Below, piece after piece: positions 41,867 to 49,519 of a stretch of DNA of 54,813 nt (position 1 is the first letter of the stretch; each line of letters starts with the position of its first letter). The stretch lies in contig JAZNJH010000012.1 of NCBI GenBank assembly GCA_045577925.1, positions 1 through 54,813 of the forward strand. The letters are read 5' to 3'. Made by a program: the position numbers and the translations under genes. This stretch comes from UBA4717 sp045577925 (GTDB taxonomy: Bacteria > Bacillota > Clostridia > Oscillospirales > CAG-272). The notes under the pieces were generated by a model. That model did not search any database. It had not been told where the DNA came from and saw nothing but the letters and a program-made list of their open reading frames with translations.

Positions 41867-42736
41867 TTACCTTTCATCTCTTTGCTCAAGCTTCTTTATT
41901 ATACTGTCGATTTTCTCAGGCATTCCGAGGTATATTATATTATTTACTATATTTCCGTATCCATGGCAGGTTGAAAAATCCACAAGCGCCATTGCCGCTT
42001 CAAGGCCTTTCAGTTCAAGCAAAGCTGCCGTTTTTATATCACCAAGATGACTCAAGAGGCCATCTTTGCCGTAAAAGGCTACAAACGGATTAAACTGCCT
42101 GTGCTTTATATCATAGTCTATATCGTCAAGCGCGTCTGCCAAATATATGTATCTGCCAGCATGCCGACCAAGCTCTTGTGCTATACGCGTGCTCTTCTCA
42201 TCATTTAGCCCGAACGCGAATATCTCGCTCATTATTTTTCCGAAGCACTCAGCAAGCATATCAGGCTTTGGCGACTCTTCTTTTTCAAGCTCTGCCATGT
42301 CACAAAGATATTCCGCTATCTTCTCTCCCGGGGCAGATATGTCCGTGCATCTTTTTACAAATGACGAGCACACCGGCTTTGCAAGCATCGCTGCAAGCTT
42401 TTTTGCACCTCTTGAGTCGTTTATGTTGTCAATAACCTTATGGTAAGTAAGCAGAGCGCTTACCTCGGCGCAGTATTCAAGCGCCGTATCGCTTTTGACT
42501 ATTGCACGTTTTTTTGTTGGATGAACAAGGCAGAAGCCCGGTTCTATTTTGGGTGAAATACCAAGTAATGCACTACGTATCATTGCAAGGAAAACATAGT
42601 CATAGTTAAGAGAAAGCCTTGATAAAAGGCCCGTCTTCTTGCCCATGGTTTTGCAAAGACCGCAGTACACGCCACGGTATTCTTCATATTCCCAAAGCCT
42701 TAGCTCAGGCTTTTGGGGCTCTACGTATCCAAACAA
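41867..42736 (-). CDS. DUF5685 family protein
   Basis: A 289-residue, mostly helical protein. The start MFGYVEPQKPELRLWEYEEY and YRGVYCGLCKTMGKKTGLLSR matches DUF5685, with CGLC and later Cys residues and the YLADALDDIDYDIKHRQFNPF motif. This acidic Asp-rich motif recalls the metal-binding helices of isoprenoid-synthase folds, but that is a weak analogy. The start codon appears to be TTG at 42736 with GGAAGG upstream. It heads a three-gene operon with the J-domain protein. Confidence 0.75.
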   Translation of the reverse strand: MFGYVEPQKPELRLWEYEEYRGVYCGLCKTMGKKTGLLSRLSLNYDYVFLAMIRSALLGISPKIEPGFCLVHPTKKRAIVKSDTALEYCAEVSALLTYHKVIDNINDSRGAKKLAAMLAKPVCSSFVKRCTDISAPGEKIAEYLCDMAELEKEESPKPDMLAECFGKIMSEIFAFGLNDEKSTRIAQELGRHAGRYIYLADALDDIDYDIKHRQFNPFVAFYGKDGLLSHLGDIKTAALLELKGLEAAMALVDFSTCHGYGNIVNNIIYLGMPEKIDSIIKKLEQRDER

Positions 42737-42903
42737 TCTGCACCAGACCTTCCGTTTTCACCATGCGGGCGAAAACATAATGATAATCATAGATATTTTA
42801 CTACCTAATATTATATTTACGCTAAATTTCTCGTTAACTTTTTGTAAAATACCTCGCTTTTTCAAAAAACGGTTGACATGATGCTTTAATTTGCGCTTAC
42901 GTG

Positions 42904-42932
42904 TTGATTTAATATAAATAATTGTGTATAAT
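42904..42932 (+). promoter_or_regulatory. Promoter of the radical SAM gene
   Basis: TTGATT (42904-42909), a 17-nt spacer and TATAAT (42927-42932), 33 nt before the ATG at 42966. Confidence 0.75.
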
Positions 42933-42965
42933 ATTATATATTGCCGCATGAAGGTGATTGCTTAG

Positions 42966-43877
42966 ATGGATTATTTAAAGTATTTTGAAAAACCATGCAG
43001 TCTTTGCCCGAGAAAATGCATGGCTGTTAGAACTGACTTTTCTGCCCGTCCATATTGCAAGGCGGGCGCTGATATAATGGCCGCAAGAGCATCCTTGCAC
43101 CTCTGGGAAGAGCCTTGCCTTTCGGGAGACAGGGGATCGGGAACGATATTCTTTTCGCTCTGCCAGCTAAACTGTGTATTTTGCCAGAACTCTGAAATCT
43201 CCCATAACGCCAAGGGTAAGCGCATTTCTCCCGAGAGGCTTTCTGAAATATTTTTCGAGCTTGAAGAAGCGGGCGCGCACAATATAAATCTTGTTTCTCC
43301 AACGCCATACATACCGCATATTATAACAGCTATAACACTTGCAAAAAAGCAGGGCTTTGATCTTCCCATAGTTTATAACTCATCGGGATATGAGAGAGCA
43401 GAGTCATTAAAAATGCTTGACGGGCTTATTGATATTTATTTGCCCGACTTCAAATATATGTCAACACAGCTTGCAAAAAAATATTCGGGCGCCAAAAACT
43501 ATCCCGAAGCCGCAAAAGCGGCTATCAGAGAAATGGTAAGACAACAGCCCGAGTGCGTTTTTGATAAAGACGGTATGTTAAAAAAGGGCGTTATAGTGCG
43601 TCACCTCGTGCTTCCCAGCTGCACCGAAGACTCAAAAGAGATAATAAAATATCTATACTCAGAATATGGGGAAAAGATATATTTCAGCATAATGAGCCAA
43701 TACACGCCGCACGGCGATCTTTCGCATTATGGCGAGCTTGCACGCAAGCTTAGTGAAGAGGAATACGAAAGCGTCATCAGCTTTGCAGAGGATATTGGCA
43801 TAACGCAAGGATTTATACAGGACGGCGAAGCTGCAGAGGAAAGCTTTATTCCCGCCTTTGATTTTCGCGAAATATAG
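42966..43877 (+). CDS. PflA-like radical SAM protein
   Basis: A 303-residue radical SAM protein. An N-terminal Cys cluster (CSLCPRKCMAVRTD, YCKAG) precedes the SAM-cluster motif CQLNCVFC (CX3CX2C), then LVSPTPYIPHI and DIYLPDFKYMS. This layout is that of the pyruvate-formate-lyase-activase-like family of unknown target found in many anaerobes. AAGGTGA precedes the start. The next gene follows 19 nt later. It ends with TAG, which shows TAG is a normal stop in this genome. Confidence 0.85.
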   Translation: MDYLKYFEKPCSLCPRKCMAVRTDFSARPYCKAGADIMAARASLHLWEEPCLSGDRGSGTIFFSLCQLNCVFCQNSEISHNAKGKRISPERLSEIFFELEEAGAHNINLVSPTPYIPHIITAITLAKKQGFDLPIVYNSSGYERAESLKMLDGLIDIYLPDFKYMSTQLAKKYSGAKNYPEAAKAAIREMVRQQPECVFDKDGMLKKGVIVRHLVLPSCTEDSKEIIKYLYSEYGEKIYFSIMSQYTPHGDLSHYGELARKLSEEEYESVISFAEDIGITQGFIQDGEAAEESFIPAFDFREI

Positions 43878-43896
43878 ATAAAGAGGATTTATAAAA

Positions 43897-44703
43897 ATGT
43901 CAGATCAATACACAAGTATCGCCTCTCTTTACGACAGGCTCAATTTCGATACCGACTATAATTCCCTTGCCGATTTTCTTATCAAAAAAACGGCAGAGCA
44001 CTATAAGGATCCCGAAATGATACTCGACCTTGCATGCGGCACAGGCAAGCTCACCGCCTGCCTTGCAGAGCGCGGATATGATATGACGGGCGTTGACCTT
44101 TCAGAAGAAATGCTCCAGATAGCAAGCGAGCGCGCCGAAAAGGGTGGACTTGACGTGCTCTTTCTTTGTCAGAACATGTGTGAGCTTGACCTTTACGGCA
44201 CGTACGACGCCGTCTACTGTTGCTTTGACAGCTTAAACTACCTTACCCGTCCTCACGAGCTTGCAGGGTGCTTTAGTCTTGTACATAATTATCTCAACCC
44301 CGACGGGATATTTATTTTTGACATGAATACTCCATACAAGTTTGAAAATATATATGCCGACAACAGCTATATACTTGAAGCAGAAGGGCTTTTCTGCGCG
44401 TGGCAGAACTATTATAATACAAAAAGCAAAATGTGCGATTTTTATCTCACGTTTTTCGAAGAAACAAAAAACGGCGGGTATATAAGAAGCGACGAGGTTC
44501 AAAGAGAGCGCTGTTACAGCGAAAAAACAATTCTTAAAGCGCTGAAAGACGCAAAGCTTGAACTTATTGAAATAATCGGCGAAGACAGGTCTGCACCGCC
44601 GTGTGATACCGACGGCAGGCGCTATTATATCGCAAGAGCAAAAAAAATAAATCAGAGGAAACAACGATGGCAGATAAAAAATCAAAAATACTTCGAGTTA
44701 TGA
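43897..44703 (+). CDS. Class I SAM-dependent methyltransferase
   Basis: A 268-residue methyltransferase with motif I ILDLACGTGKLTACLAERG, TGVDLSEEML and DAVYCCFDSLNYLT. The later part is of the YcgJ/Cj-type with a beta-rich insertion (FYLTFFEETKNGGYIRSDE). The substrate is unknown. Its 3' end overlaps the start of hslO by 37 nt, so the last dozen residues (RKQRWQIKNQKYFEL) are encoded by the hslO start region. It follows the radical SAM gene within 19 nt. Confidence 0.82.
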   Translation: MSDQYTSIASLYDRLNFDTDYNSLADFLIKKTAEHYKDPEMILDLACGTGKLTACLAERGYDMTGVDLSEEMLQIASERAEKGGLDVLFLCQNMCELDLYGTYDAVYCCFDSLNYLTRPHELAGCFSLVHNYLNPDGIFIFDMNTPYKFENIYADNSYILEAEGLFCAWQNYYNTKSKMCDFYLTFFEETKNGGYIRSDEVQRERCYSEKTILKALKDAKLELIEIIGEDRSAPPCDTDGRRYYIARAKKINQRKQRWQIKNQKYFEL

Positions 44704-45557
44704 CGCGCGACGGAAGCGCGCGCGCTTTCGCAATAGACTCAACAGGCATCGTGAACGATGCTATTCGCTTTCACAATACCGCTCCGACGGCAACCGCGCT
44801 TTTAGGCAGAACCCTGACTGCAGCGTCCATGATGGGTACGCTCCTCAAGGATCCCGGCAACACGCTCACGCTCACGATAAGAGGCGACGGCCCTGCCGGT
44901 ACGACGCTTGCCGTTTCAGATTACAGCGGTAACGTTAAGGGATATATTGCAAATCCCGAGGTGGATATTCCGAGAAAGCCAAACGGAAAGCTTGACGTTT
45001 CGGGCGCGGTTGGCTACGGTACGCTCAGTGTTGTAAAGGATATAGGTCTGAAAGAGCCGTACAGCGGCATGATAGAGCTTGTCAGCGGCGAGATAGCCGA
45101 GGACGTTACGCAGTACTTTATGGTCAGCGAGCAAACACCGAGCGCATGCGCTCTCGGCGTTCTTGTAAGCCCCGACCGCACGTGCCTTGCGGCAGGCGGA
45201 CTGCTTATCCAGCTTCTGCCCTTTGCCGATGATGAAACGGTTGGCAAAATCGAAAAAAATCTTGCTTATTTCAACAACATCTCCGCGCTCGTTGCCGAGG
45301 GCAAGAGCGTTCACGAGCTTATTGCACTCGCTCTTGAAGGTGTTGAATACGACATTTTTGACGAGATAGAGGTAGGATATGCCTGCGATTGCTCCCGAGA
45401 GAGAATGGAGCGCGCAGTTATCAGCGTTGGCAAAAAGGACATTTGCGAGATTTTCGAGGAATGTAAAGCAGAAAATAAGCCTGAAGAAATTGAAATATGC
45501 TGCCAGTTCTGCGATAAAAAATACAAGTTCGGCAGAGAAATTTTAGAAAACTTTTAA
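44667..45557 (+). CDS. hslO: Redox-regulated chaperonin Hsp33
   Basis: Hsp33 is a holdase chaperone activated by oxidative unfolding. The 296-residue protein starts in family style (LRVMTRDGSARAFAIDST), has GRTLTAASMMGTLLKD and the TPSACALGVLVSPD segment, and keeps the zinc-binding Cys pairs CDC (near residue 235) and CQFC (near 270) that act as the redox switch. The ATG at 44667 has GAGGAAAC upstream and lies inside the preceding gene. Confidence 0.96.
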   Translation: MADKKSKILRVMTRDGSARAFAIDSTGIVNDAIRFHNTAPTATALLGRTLTAASMMGTLLKDPGNTLTLTIRGDGPAGTTLAVSDYSGNVKGYIANPEVDIPRKPNGKLDVSGAVGYGTLSVVKDIGLKEPYSGMIELVSGEIAEDVTQYFMVSEQTPSACALGVLVSPDRTCLAAGGLLIQLLPFADDETVGKIEKNLAYFNNISALVAEGKSVHELIALALEGVEYDIFDEIEVGYACDCSRERMERAVISVGKKDICEIFEECKAENKPEEIEICCQFCDKKYKFGREILENF

Positions 45558-45612
45558 ATAATACTCCCGACCTGATAATATGTTGCCGTTCTAAATTTGT
45601 AGTGTTTTTCGC

Positions 45613-45689
45613 TGTAGGGCGGGGGTTCACTCCCGCCGGTTCGTACGATGTAAGCCTTTGTTGCGGCAGGAGCAAGCCTCTGCCCTACA
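45613..45689. repeat. 77-bp inverted REP pair
   Basis: The ends are inverted copies: TGTAGGGCGGGGGTTCACTC at 45613 and, on the other strand, TGTAGGGCAGAGGCTTGCTC from 45689. Each continues with CCGCCG/CTGCCG. They belong to the same REP type as 14606-14630. The stretch 45558-45774 holds only this repeat and the terminator. Confidence 0.75.
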
Positions 45690-45747
45690 AAAATGCGATG
45701 TGCTTAATTTGGAAGACAAAAGGCTGTTGGGATTGATAATAAAATAA

Positions 45748-45776
45748 GCGCTTCCCGAACGGGAAGCGCATTTTTT
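45748..45776 (+). terminator. Bidirectional terminator between hslO and the mgsA-like gene
   Basis: A perfect 10-bp stem GCGCTTCCCG/CGGGAAGCGC with an AA loop, then ATTTTTT on the forward strand; the reverse side has a weaker T-rich tail. Confidence 0.85.
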
Positions 45777-46230
45777 ACATTGATTTACTCTTGTTCTGGT
45801 TATACTCGGATGTGGGGTTTACAAATTCACGCCAGTCAAGTCCGCCGCTTTCAAGCGCCATTACAAGTATTTCCGCAGTTGCAATATTTGTTGCTATCGG
45901 CACGTTTGACACGTCACACATTCTAAGAAGATTGTCTTCTATTTCCGTTTCCGCATCCGATTCGTGCATCTCCGCAGTAGTATCTCTGAAAAAGAGCACG
46001 AGGTCAATTTCGTTATACGCAATTCTTGAGGTTATCTGCTCGGCTCCGCCGTACGTTCCCGACAAAAGCTTTTCGATAGTAAGCCCCGTTGCTTCTTCAA
46101 CGTACTTGCCGGTTATTCCCGTTGCACAAATCTTGTGTTTACTGAGTATTCCGCAATATGCTATACAAAACTGAGCCATCAACTCTTTTTTCTTATCATC
46201 TGCGATTATCGCTATAACCATTTGATTCAA
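45775..46230 (-). CDS. Methylglyoxal synthase-like protein, key residues changed
   Basis: A 151-residue protein aligning along its length with methylglyoxal synthase (MgsA), which turns dihydroxyacetone phosphate into methylglyoxal. Shared parts are VIAIIADDKKKELMAQF, ATGLTIEKLLSGTYGG, IDLVLFFRD and CDVSNVPIATNIATAEIL. The family's AHD motif is ADD here and GGDQQ is GGAEQ, so the His and the catalytic Asp (Asp71 in E. coli numbering) are missing; the later His is kept in MHESD, followed by a short acidic insertion. It may be a divergent or inactive relative. It follows the MinD-like gene by 20 nt. Confidence 0.75.
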   Translation of the reverse strand: MNQMVIAIIADDKKKELMAQFCIAYCGILSKHKICATGITGKYVEEATGLTIEKLLSGTYGGAEQITSRIAYNEIDLVLFFRDTTAEMHESDAETEIEDNLLRMCDVSNVPIATNIATAEILVMALESGGLDWREFVNPTSEYNQNKSKSM

Positions 46231-46250
46231 CCCTTTCCAAAATACTTGTA

Positions 46251-47057
46251 TTACTCGCTTGTTGATTTAAGCACTTTTTTATAATCCTTGCCCGAAAAAC
46301 CTTCAAACAGAGGTATCTGCCTGCCGCACAGCCTTTTTGCGATATTTATAAAAGCCGCACGGGCGTTATTGTTTCTTTTAAGCTTGTTTATGAGCTCTCC
46401 GCTCTCCTGATGTATCATAAGCGCTCTGTCGTAAGGCACGATTCCCAAAAGCATCGTTTTTGAAGAATCTATCATCTCTATTATGCCCGATCTGTCTGAT
46501 ATAAGTGCACTTTTTACGTCAAAGCTGTTGATAATAAGCCTCTGCTTTGCCACGCCATACTCGCCAAGCAGCTCACTTGTGAATATAGCAGCGCGTATCG
46601 CCGACGGCATATGAGAGCATACGATCAGCGCCTGATCACACACGGGCGCAGAGAGCGCAATAGATTCGTCATCCGCTGCAGGCGCATCAATAATAATATA
46701 GTCAAACCCCTTGCCGTCCACCCTGTATTCACGTGCAGAATCTACTAGTGCCGCAAAAGCTTCGGGGGAAACGTCGGCATGCCTGTCTCCGGGAGCTGAG
46801 AGAAAATAGAGAGAGGGAAATTCGCTGTCGCGCACCAGCGCGCGCTCAAGCGTACATCTTTCATTTACAACGTCATACAGATTGAACACCGCGCTGTTTT
46901 CAAAGCCCATTATCAGATCAAGGCATCTCATTCTGAAATCGCAGTCGATAGCCAAAACGCTATATCCTGCCATGGCAAGCGCCATTGACAGATTTGCGGC
47001 AACGGTTGATTTACCGATCCCGCCTTTACACGACGTTACAAGAACTGTTTGTGACAT
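46251..47057 (-). CDS. MinD/ParA-like ATPase
   Basis: A 268-residue P-loop ATPase of the MinD group. It has the deviant Walker A SCKGGIGKSTVAANLS, AIDCDFRMRCLDLIMGFENS (as in MinD), DYIIIDAPAADDE and a LIINSFDVKS segment. MinD places the division site, but no minC or minE is adjacent and a C-terminal amphipathic targeting helix is not evident, so the role may differ. I start at ATG 47057 with GGAGAGG upstream; a longer in-frame reading from 47090 lacks a site. Confidence 0.82.
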   Translation of the reverse strand: MSQTVLVTSCKGGIGKSTVAANLSMALAMAGYSVLAIDCDFRMRCLDLIMGFENSAVFNLYDVVNERCTLERALVRDSEFPSLYFLSAPGDRHADVSPEAFAALVDSAREYRVDGKGFDYIIIDAPAADDESIALSAPVCDQALIVCSHMPSAIRAAIFTSELLGEYGVAKQRLIINSFDVKSALISDRSGIIEMIDSSKTMLLGIVPYDRALMIHQESGELINKLKRNNNARAAFINIAKRLCGRQIPLFEGFSGKDYKKVLKSTSE

Positions 47058-47129
47058 AATCCTCTCCGCTGTATCATATAGCATATGCACGATGTATATT
47101 TATACATACGCACTTGCATTTACTATAAT

Positions 47130-47159
47130 ATGATACCATATTCCAGATAACATTGTCAA
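47130..47159 (-). promoter_or_regulatory. Promoter of the MinD-like/mgsA-like unit
   Basis: On the reverse strand TTGACA (47154-47159), an 18-nt spacer and TATCAT (47130-47135). Confidence 0.6.
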
Positions 47160-47255
47160 TAGCACATTGGTGATTTTCTAACAAATGGAATGATTGTTTT
47201 TAATTTTTTTGCTCAAAATTAACAAATGAAAAAAGTATTTTGGAAAATTGTGTAA

Positions 47256-47522
47256 TCAGAAATCCGAGCCCAATGCCTCACACATAAAAGAGGCTGCAAA
47301 GCGCACGCCTTTTATAAAAGCTTCTTTTTGAGAAAGGTCGTTTAATTCTTGTATGCAATTCTTAAGCTTTGTGAGGGTATCCATTTCTTTTTCATTGAGA
47401 GTTTCTTTGAGCTTATCTTCGTTTCTGACGATCAAACCCAAAAGCTCGCTTCTTTGCTCTTCGTTTTCATTGGTATCTGTCATATCGTACGAATACCACA
47501 ATTCTTCAAGTAAATTTTTCAT
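47256..47522 (-). CDS. DUF6809 family small protein
   Basis: An 88-residue helical protein with the DUF6809 layout: MKNLLEELWYSYDM at the start, a central coiled-coil-like part (LNEKEMDTLTKLKNCIQELNDL) and EAFIKGVRFAASFMCEAL at the end. The family is common beside small XRE regulators in Clostridia; its function is unknown. GGAGG is upstream. It is transcribed away from the XRE gene across a shared operator region. Confidence 0.75.
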   Translation of the reverse strand: MKNLLEELWYSYDMTDTNENEEQRSELLGLIVRNEDKLKETLNEKEMDTLTKLKNCIQELNDLSQKEAFIKGVRFAASFMCEALGSDF

Positions 47523-47539
47523 AATTTTTCCTCCTTAAC

Positions 47540-47555
47540 GCAACTTTTAAGTTGC
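47540..47555. promoter_or_regulatory. Operator 1 (XRE/DUF6809 intergenic region)
   Basis: A perfect 16-bp palindrome GCAACTTTTAAGTTGC, between the DUF6809 promoter and its start. It shares the GCA-n-YYTwTA-r-G-n-TGC pattern with operators 2 and 3. Confidence 0.7.
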
Positions 47556-47563
47556 CAAACGCT

Positions 47564-47593
47564 ATTATGGCATCTTTTAGGTTGCATTGTCAA
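47564..47593 (-). promoter_or_regulatory. Promoter of the DUF6809 gene
   Basis: On the reverse strand TTGACA (47588-47593), 18 nt and CATAAT (47564-47569). Operator 2 fills the spacer. Confidence 0.65.
47570..47585. promoter_or_regulatory. Operator 2
   Basis: GCATCTTTTAGGTTGC, one arm slightly imperfect, exactly 30 bp from operator 1 (about three helical turns), inside the spacer of the DUF6809 promoter. Confidence 0.65.
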
Positions 47594-47595
47594 GT

Positions 47596-47611
47596 GCATT
47601 CTATAAGATGC
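47596..47611. promoter_or_regulatory. Operator 3
   Basis: GCATTCTATAAGATGC, 26 bp from operator 2, ending 4 nt before the -10 of the XRE promoter. Binding here would block the XRE gene, pointing to autoregulation. Confidence 0.65.
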
Positions 47612-47612
47612 A

Positions 47613-47621
47613 TGGTATAAT
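47613..47621 (+). promoter_or_regulatory. Extended -10 promoter of the XRE gene
   Basis: TGGTATAAT is an extended -10 (TGnTATAAT). No good -35 lies 17 nt upstream, in line with a weak, repressible promoter. AGGAGG follows at 47629-47634, 8 nt before the ATG at 47643. Confidence 0.65.
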
Positions 47622-47642
47622 GAACAAAAAGGAGGCTATAAA

Positions 47643-47867
47643 ATGAATTATTATCAAAGAATAAAAGATTTACGAGAAGATCACGATTATAAACAAACAG
47701 ATATTGCAAAAATTTTAGGAACATCAAGACAACAGGTAGGAAGATGGGAAAATGGTGTGCAAATGATGGGTGTTGACAAATATATAAAGCTTGCATGGTT
47801 TTACAACGTATCTGCCGACTATCTGCTCGGTCTTATCGACACGCCCAGAAAACTAAGAGAAGAATAA
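47643..47867 (+). CDS. XRE family HTH transcriptional regulator
   Basis: A 74-residue Cro/CI-type repressor: MNYYQRIKDLREDHDYKQTD, then the helix-turn-helix IAKILGTSRQQVGRWENGVQ and a tail with YNVSADYLLGLIDTPRK. It is divergent from the DUF6809 gene, and three palindromes in the shared intergenic region are its likely binding sites. Confidence 0.9.
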   Translation: MNYYQRIKDLREDHDYKQTDIAKILGTSRQQVGRWENGVQMMGVDKYIKLAWFYNVSADYLLGLIDTPRKLREE

Positions 47868-47886
47868 GGACTTGGATTTATTCAAA

Positions 47887-48010
47887 GCCTCCCTCACCGA
47901 GGGAGGTGGCAAAACCGCAGGTTTTGACGGAATGAGTTGTGCACAGATAATCGCTGGCCACGCATTCTCCCCCCACCTGCTTCGCAGGAGCCCCCTCCCG
48001 GAGGGAGCCT
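47887..48010. repeat. MITE-like inverted double-hairpin element, third locus
   Basis: The left arm is hairpin CCTCCCTC/GAGGGAGG, TGGC, hairpin AAAACC/GGTTTT, GACGGAATGAG. The right arm on the other strand is a GGGAG/CTCCC-type hairpin, GGCT, hairpin CCTGC/GCAGG, TGGGGGGAG. About 30 nt lie between. The layout equals the arms of the DUF559 element at 34476-34953. Confidence 0.7.
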
Positions 48011-48040
48011 GTCCCTACGGCGCGATTTTTTCGTTACACA

Positions 48041-48071
48041 ACAAAAGGCATCCTCACGGATGCCTTTTTGT
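48041..48071 (-). terminator. Terminator of glyA
   Basis: An 11-bp stem AAAAGGCATCC/GGATGCCTTTT with a 4-nt loop, 5 nt after the glyA stop; T runs on both strands. Confidence 0.85.
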
Positions 48072-48075
48072 CTTA

Positions 48076-49320
48076 TCAGATATAGAGCGGATATTTTTCG
48101 CAGATCTTTGTTACTTCGGCTCTTATATAGTCTGCGCTGTTTTCAAAGTCCTTAGCAGCAAGAGCTATAAGCTCGCCGAGCTTTACCATTTCTTCTTCTC
48201 CAAGTCCGCGTGAGGTTACTGCGGGAGTACCAACTCTGATACCGCTTGTAATGAACGGCGACTGCGGATCGTCGGGGATCGCATTCTTGTTTACTGTGAT
48301 AAATACTTCGTCAAGGCGCTTTTCGAGGTCCTTGCCCGTAACTCCTACGTTTCTGAGATCGAGGAGTATAAGGTGATTGTCAGTACCGCCTGACACGAGA
48401 TCAAGTCCGTTCTTCTTTAAGGAGTCTGCAAGAACCTGTGCGTTCTTTACTATCTTCTGCTGATACGCCTTGAACTCGTCTGTGAGCGCTTCGCCGAAGC
48501 ATACCGCCTTAGACGCGATAACGTGCATAAGCGGTCCACCCTGTGTTCCGGGGAATATTGCCTTATCTATCTGCTTTGCAAGCTCTTCACGGCAGAGTAT
48601 CATACCGCCGCGAGGCCCGCGGAGAGTTTTATGCGTTGTTGTTGTTACAACGTCAGCATATTCAACGGGGTTCGGGTGAAGTCCTGCTGCAACGAGGCCT
48701 GCGATGTGCGCCATATCTACCATGAAATACGCGCCAACGCTCTTTGCTATCTCGCTTATACGCTTGAAATCGATTATTCTCGGGTATGCAGATGCACCTG
48801 CAACGATGAGCTTCGGCTTGCACTCGCGTGCCGTTTCCTCGAGCTTATCATAGTCGATGCGGTGAGTTACACTATCAACTCCGTAAGGAACGAAGTTGTA
48901 GTTCTTACCCGACATATTTACGGGGCTTCCGTGTGTAAGATGTCCGCCGTGAGCAAGGTTCATACCAAGCACTGTGTCGCCCGTTTCAAGAAGCGCAAAA
49001 TATACTGCAAGGTTTGCCTGCGCTCCGCTATGGGGCTGAACGTTAGCGTGCTCTGCGCCAAAAAGCTTCTTTGCGCGCTCACGAGCGATATTTTCGGCAA
49101 CGTCAACACATTCGCAGCCGCCGTAATAACGCTTTGCAGGGTATCCCTCTGCATACTTGTTTGTGAGTACAGTCGCCATTGTCGCCATAACTGCGGGGGA
49201 TACAACGTTTTCGGAAGCAATGAGCTCAAGGCCTCTCTGCTGACGGGCAAACTCATCTTTTACTGCTTTTCCTACCTCTGCGTCATTTTCGCAGATAAAA
49301 TCCATAATATCTCTTATCAT
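48076..49320 (-). CDS. glyA: Serine hydroxymethyltransferase
   Basis: GlyA interconverts serine and glycine with tetrahydrofolate and feeds one-carbon metabolism. The 414-residue PLP enzyme shows LIASENVVSPAVM, the PLP-Lys motif VVTTTTHKTLRGPRGG and the GGTDNHLILLDLR segment. Length is normal. AGGAAAAGG precedes the ATG. It is a single-gene unit with its own promoter and terminator. Confidence 0.98.
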   Translation of the reverse strand: MIRDIMDFICENDAEVGKAVKDEFARQQRGLELIASENVVSPAVMATMATVLTNKYAEGYPAKRYYGGCECVDVAENIARERAKKLFGAEHANVQPHSGAQANLAVYFALLETGDTVLGMNLAHGGHLTHGSPVNMSGKNYNFVPYGVDSVTHRIDYDKLEETARECKPKLIVAGASAYPRIIDFKRISEIAKSVGAYFMVDMAHIAGLVAAGLHPNPVEYADVVTTTTHKTLRGPRGGMILCREELAKQIDKAIFPGTQGGPLMHVIASKAVCFGEALTDEFKAYQQKIVKNAQVLADSLKKNGLDLVSGGTDNHLILLDLRNVGVTGKDLEKRLDEVFITVNKNAIPDDPQSPFITSGIRVGTPAVTSRGLGEEEMVKLGELIALAAKDFENSADYIRAEVTKICEKYPLYI

Positions 49321-49360
49321 GATGCCTTTTCCTTTCAGGGATTATTAAAAATTCTCTATA

Positions 49361-49389
49361 ATTATAACATAGTTATTAACTTTTGGCAA
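49361..49389 (-). promoter_or_regulatory. Promoter of glyA
   Basis: On the reverse strand TTGCCA (49384-49389), a 17-nt spacer and TATAAT (49361-49366). No glycine riboswitch is seen in the short leader. Confidence 0.75.
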
Positions 49390-49428
49390 CAGTATTATTA
49401 TAAATTATCATTTAATTCTGTATTTTAC

Positions 49429-49457
49429 TTGAATTTTGGGAAAATATATGGTATAAT
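49429..49457 (+). promoter_or_regulatory. Promoter of gpmI
   Basis: TTGAAT (49429-49434), a 17-nt spacer and TATAAT (49452-49457) with an extended TGG before the -10. A hairpin AGGCGAAA/TTTCGCCT (49481-49499) lies in the leader just before the ribosome binding site. Confidence 0.78.
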
Positions 49458-49519
49458 CTTTGGGTATTGCAATAACTCGCAGGCGAAAACGTTTCGCCTC
49501 TGGAAAGGAAGATTTTAGT

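Noticed and set aside
48523..49518. A 331-codon forward open frame across glyA and its upstream region
   Set aside because: It is antisense to glyA, crosses both divergent promoters, and its Cys/Tyr/Arg-rich composition is that of a reverse-complement shadow.
49321..49519. A glycine riboswitch between glyA and gpmI
   Set aside because: The region is short, AT-rich and filled by two divergent promoters; no tandem aptamer-like structure is seen.
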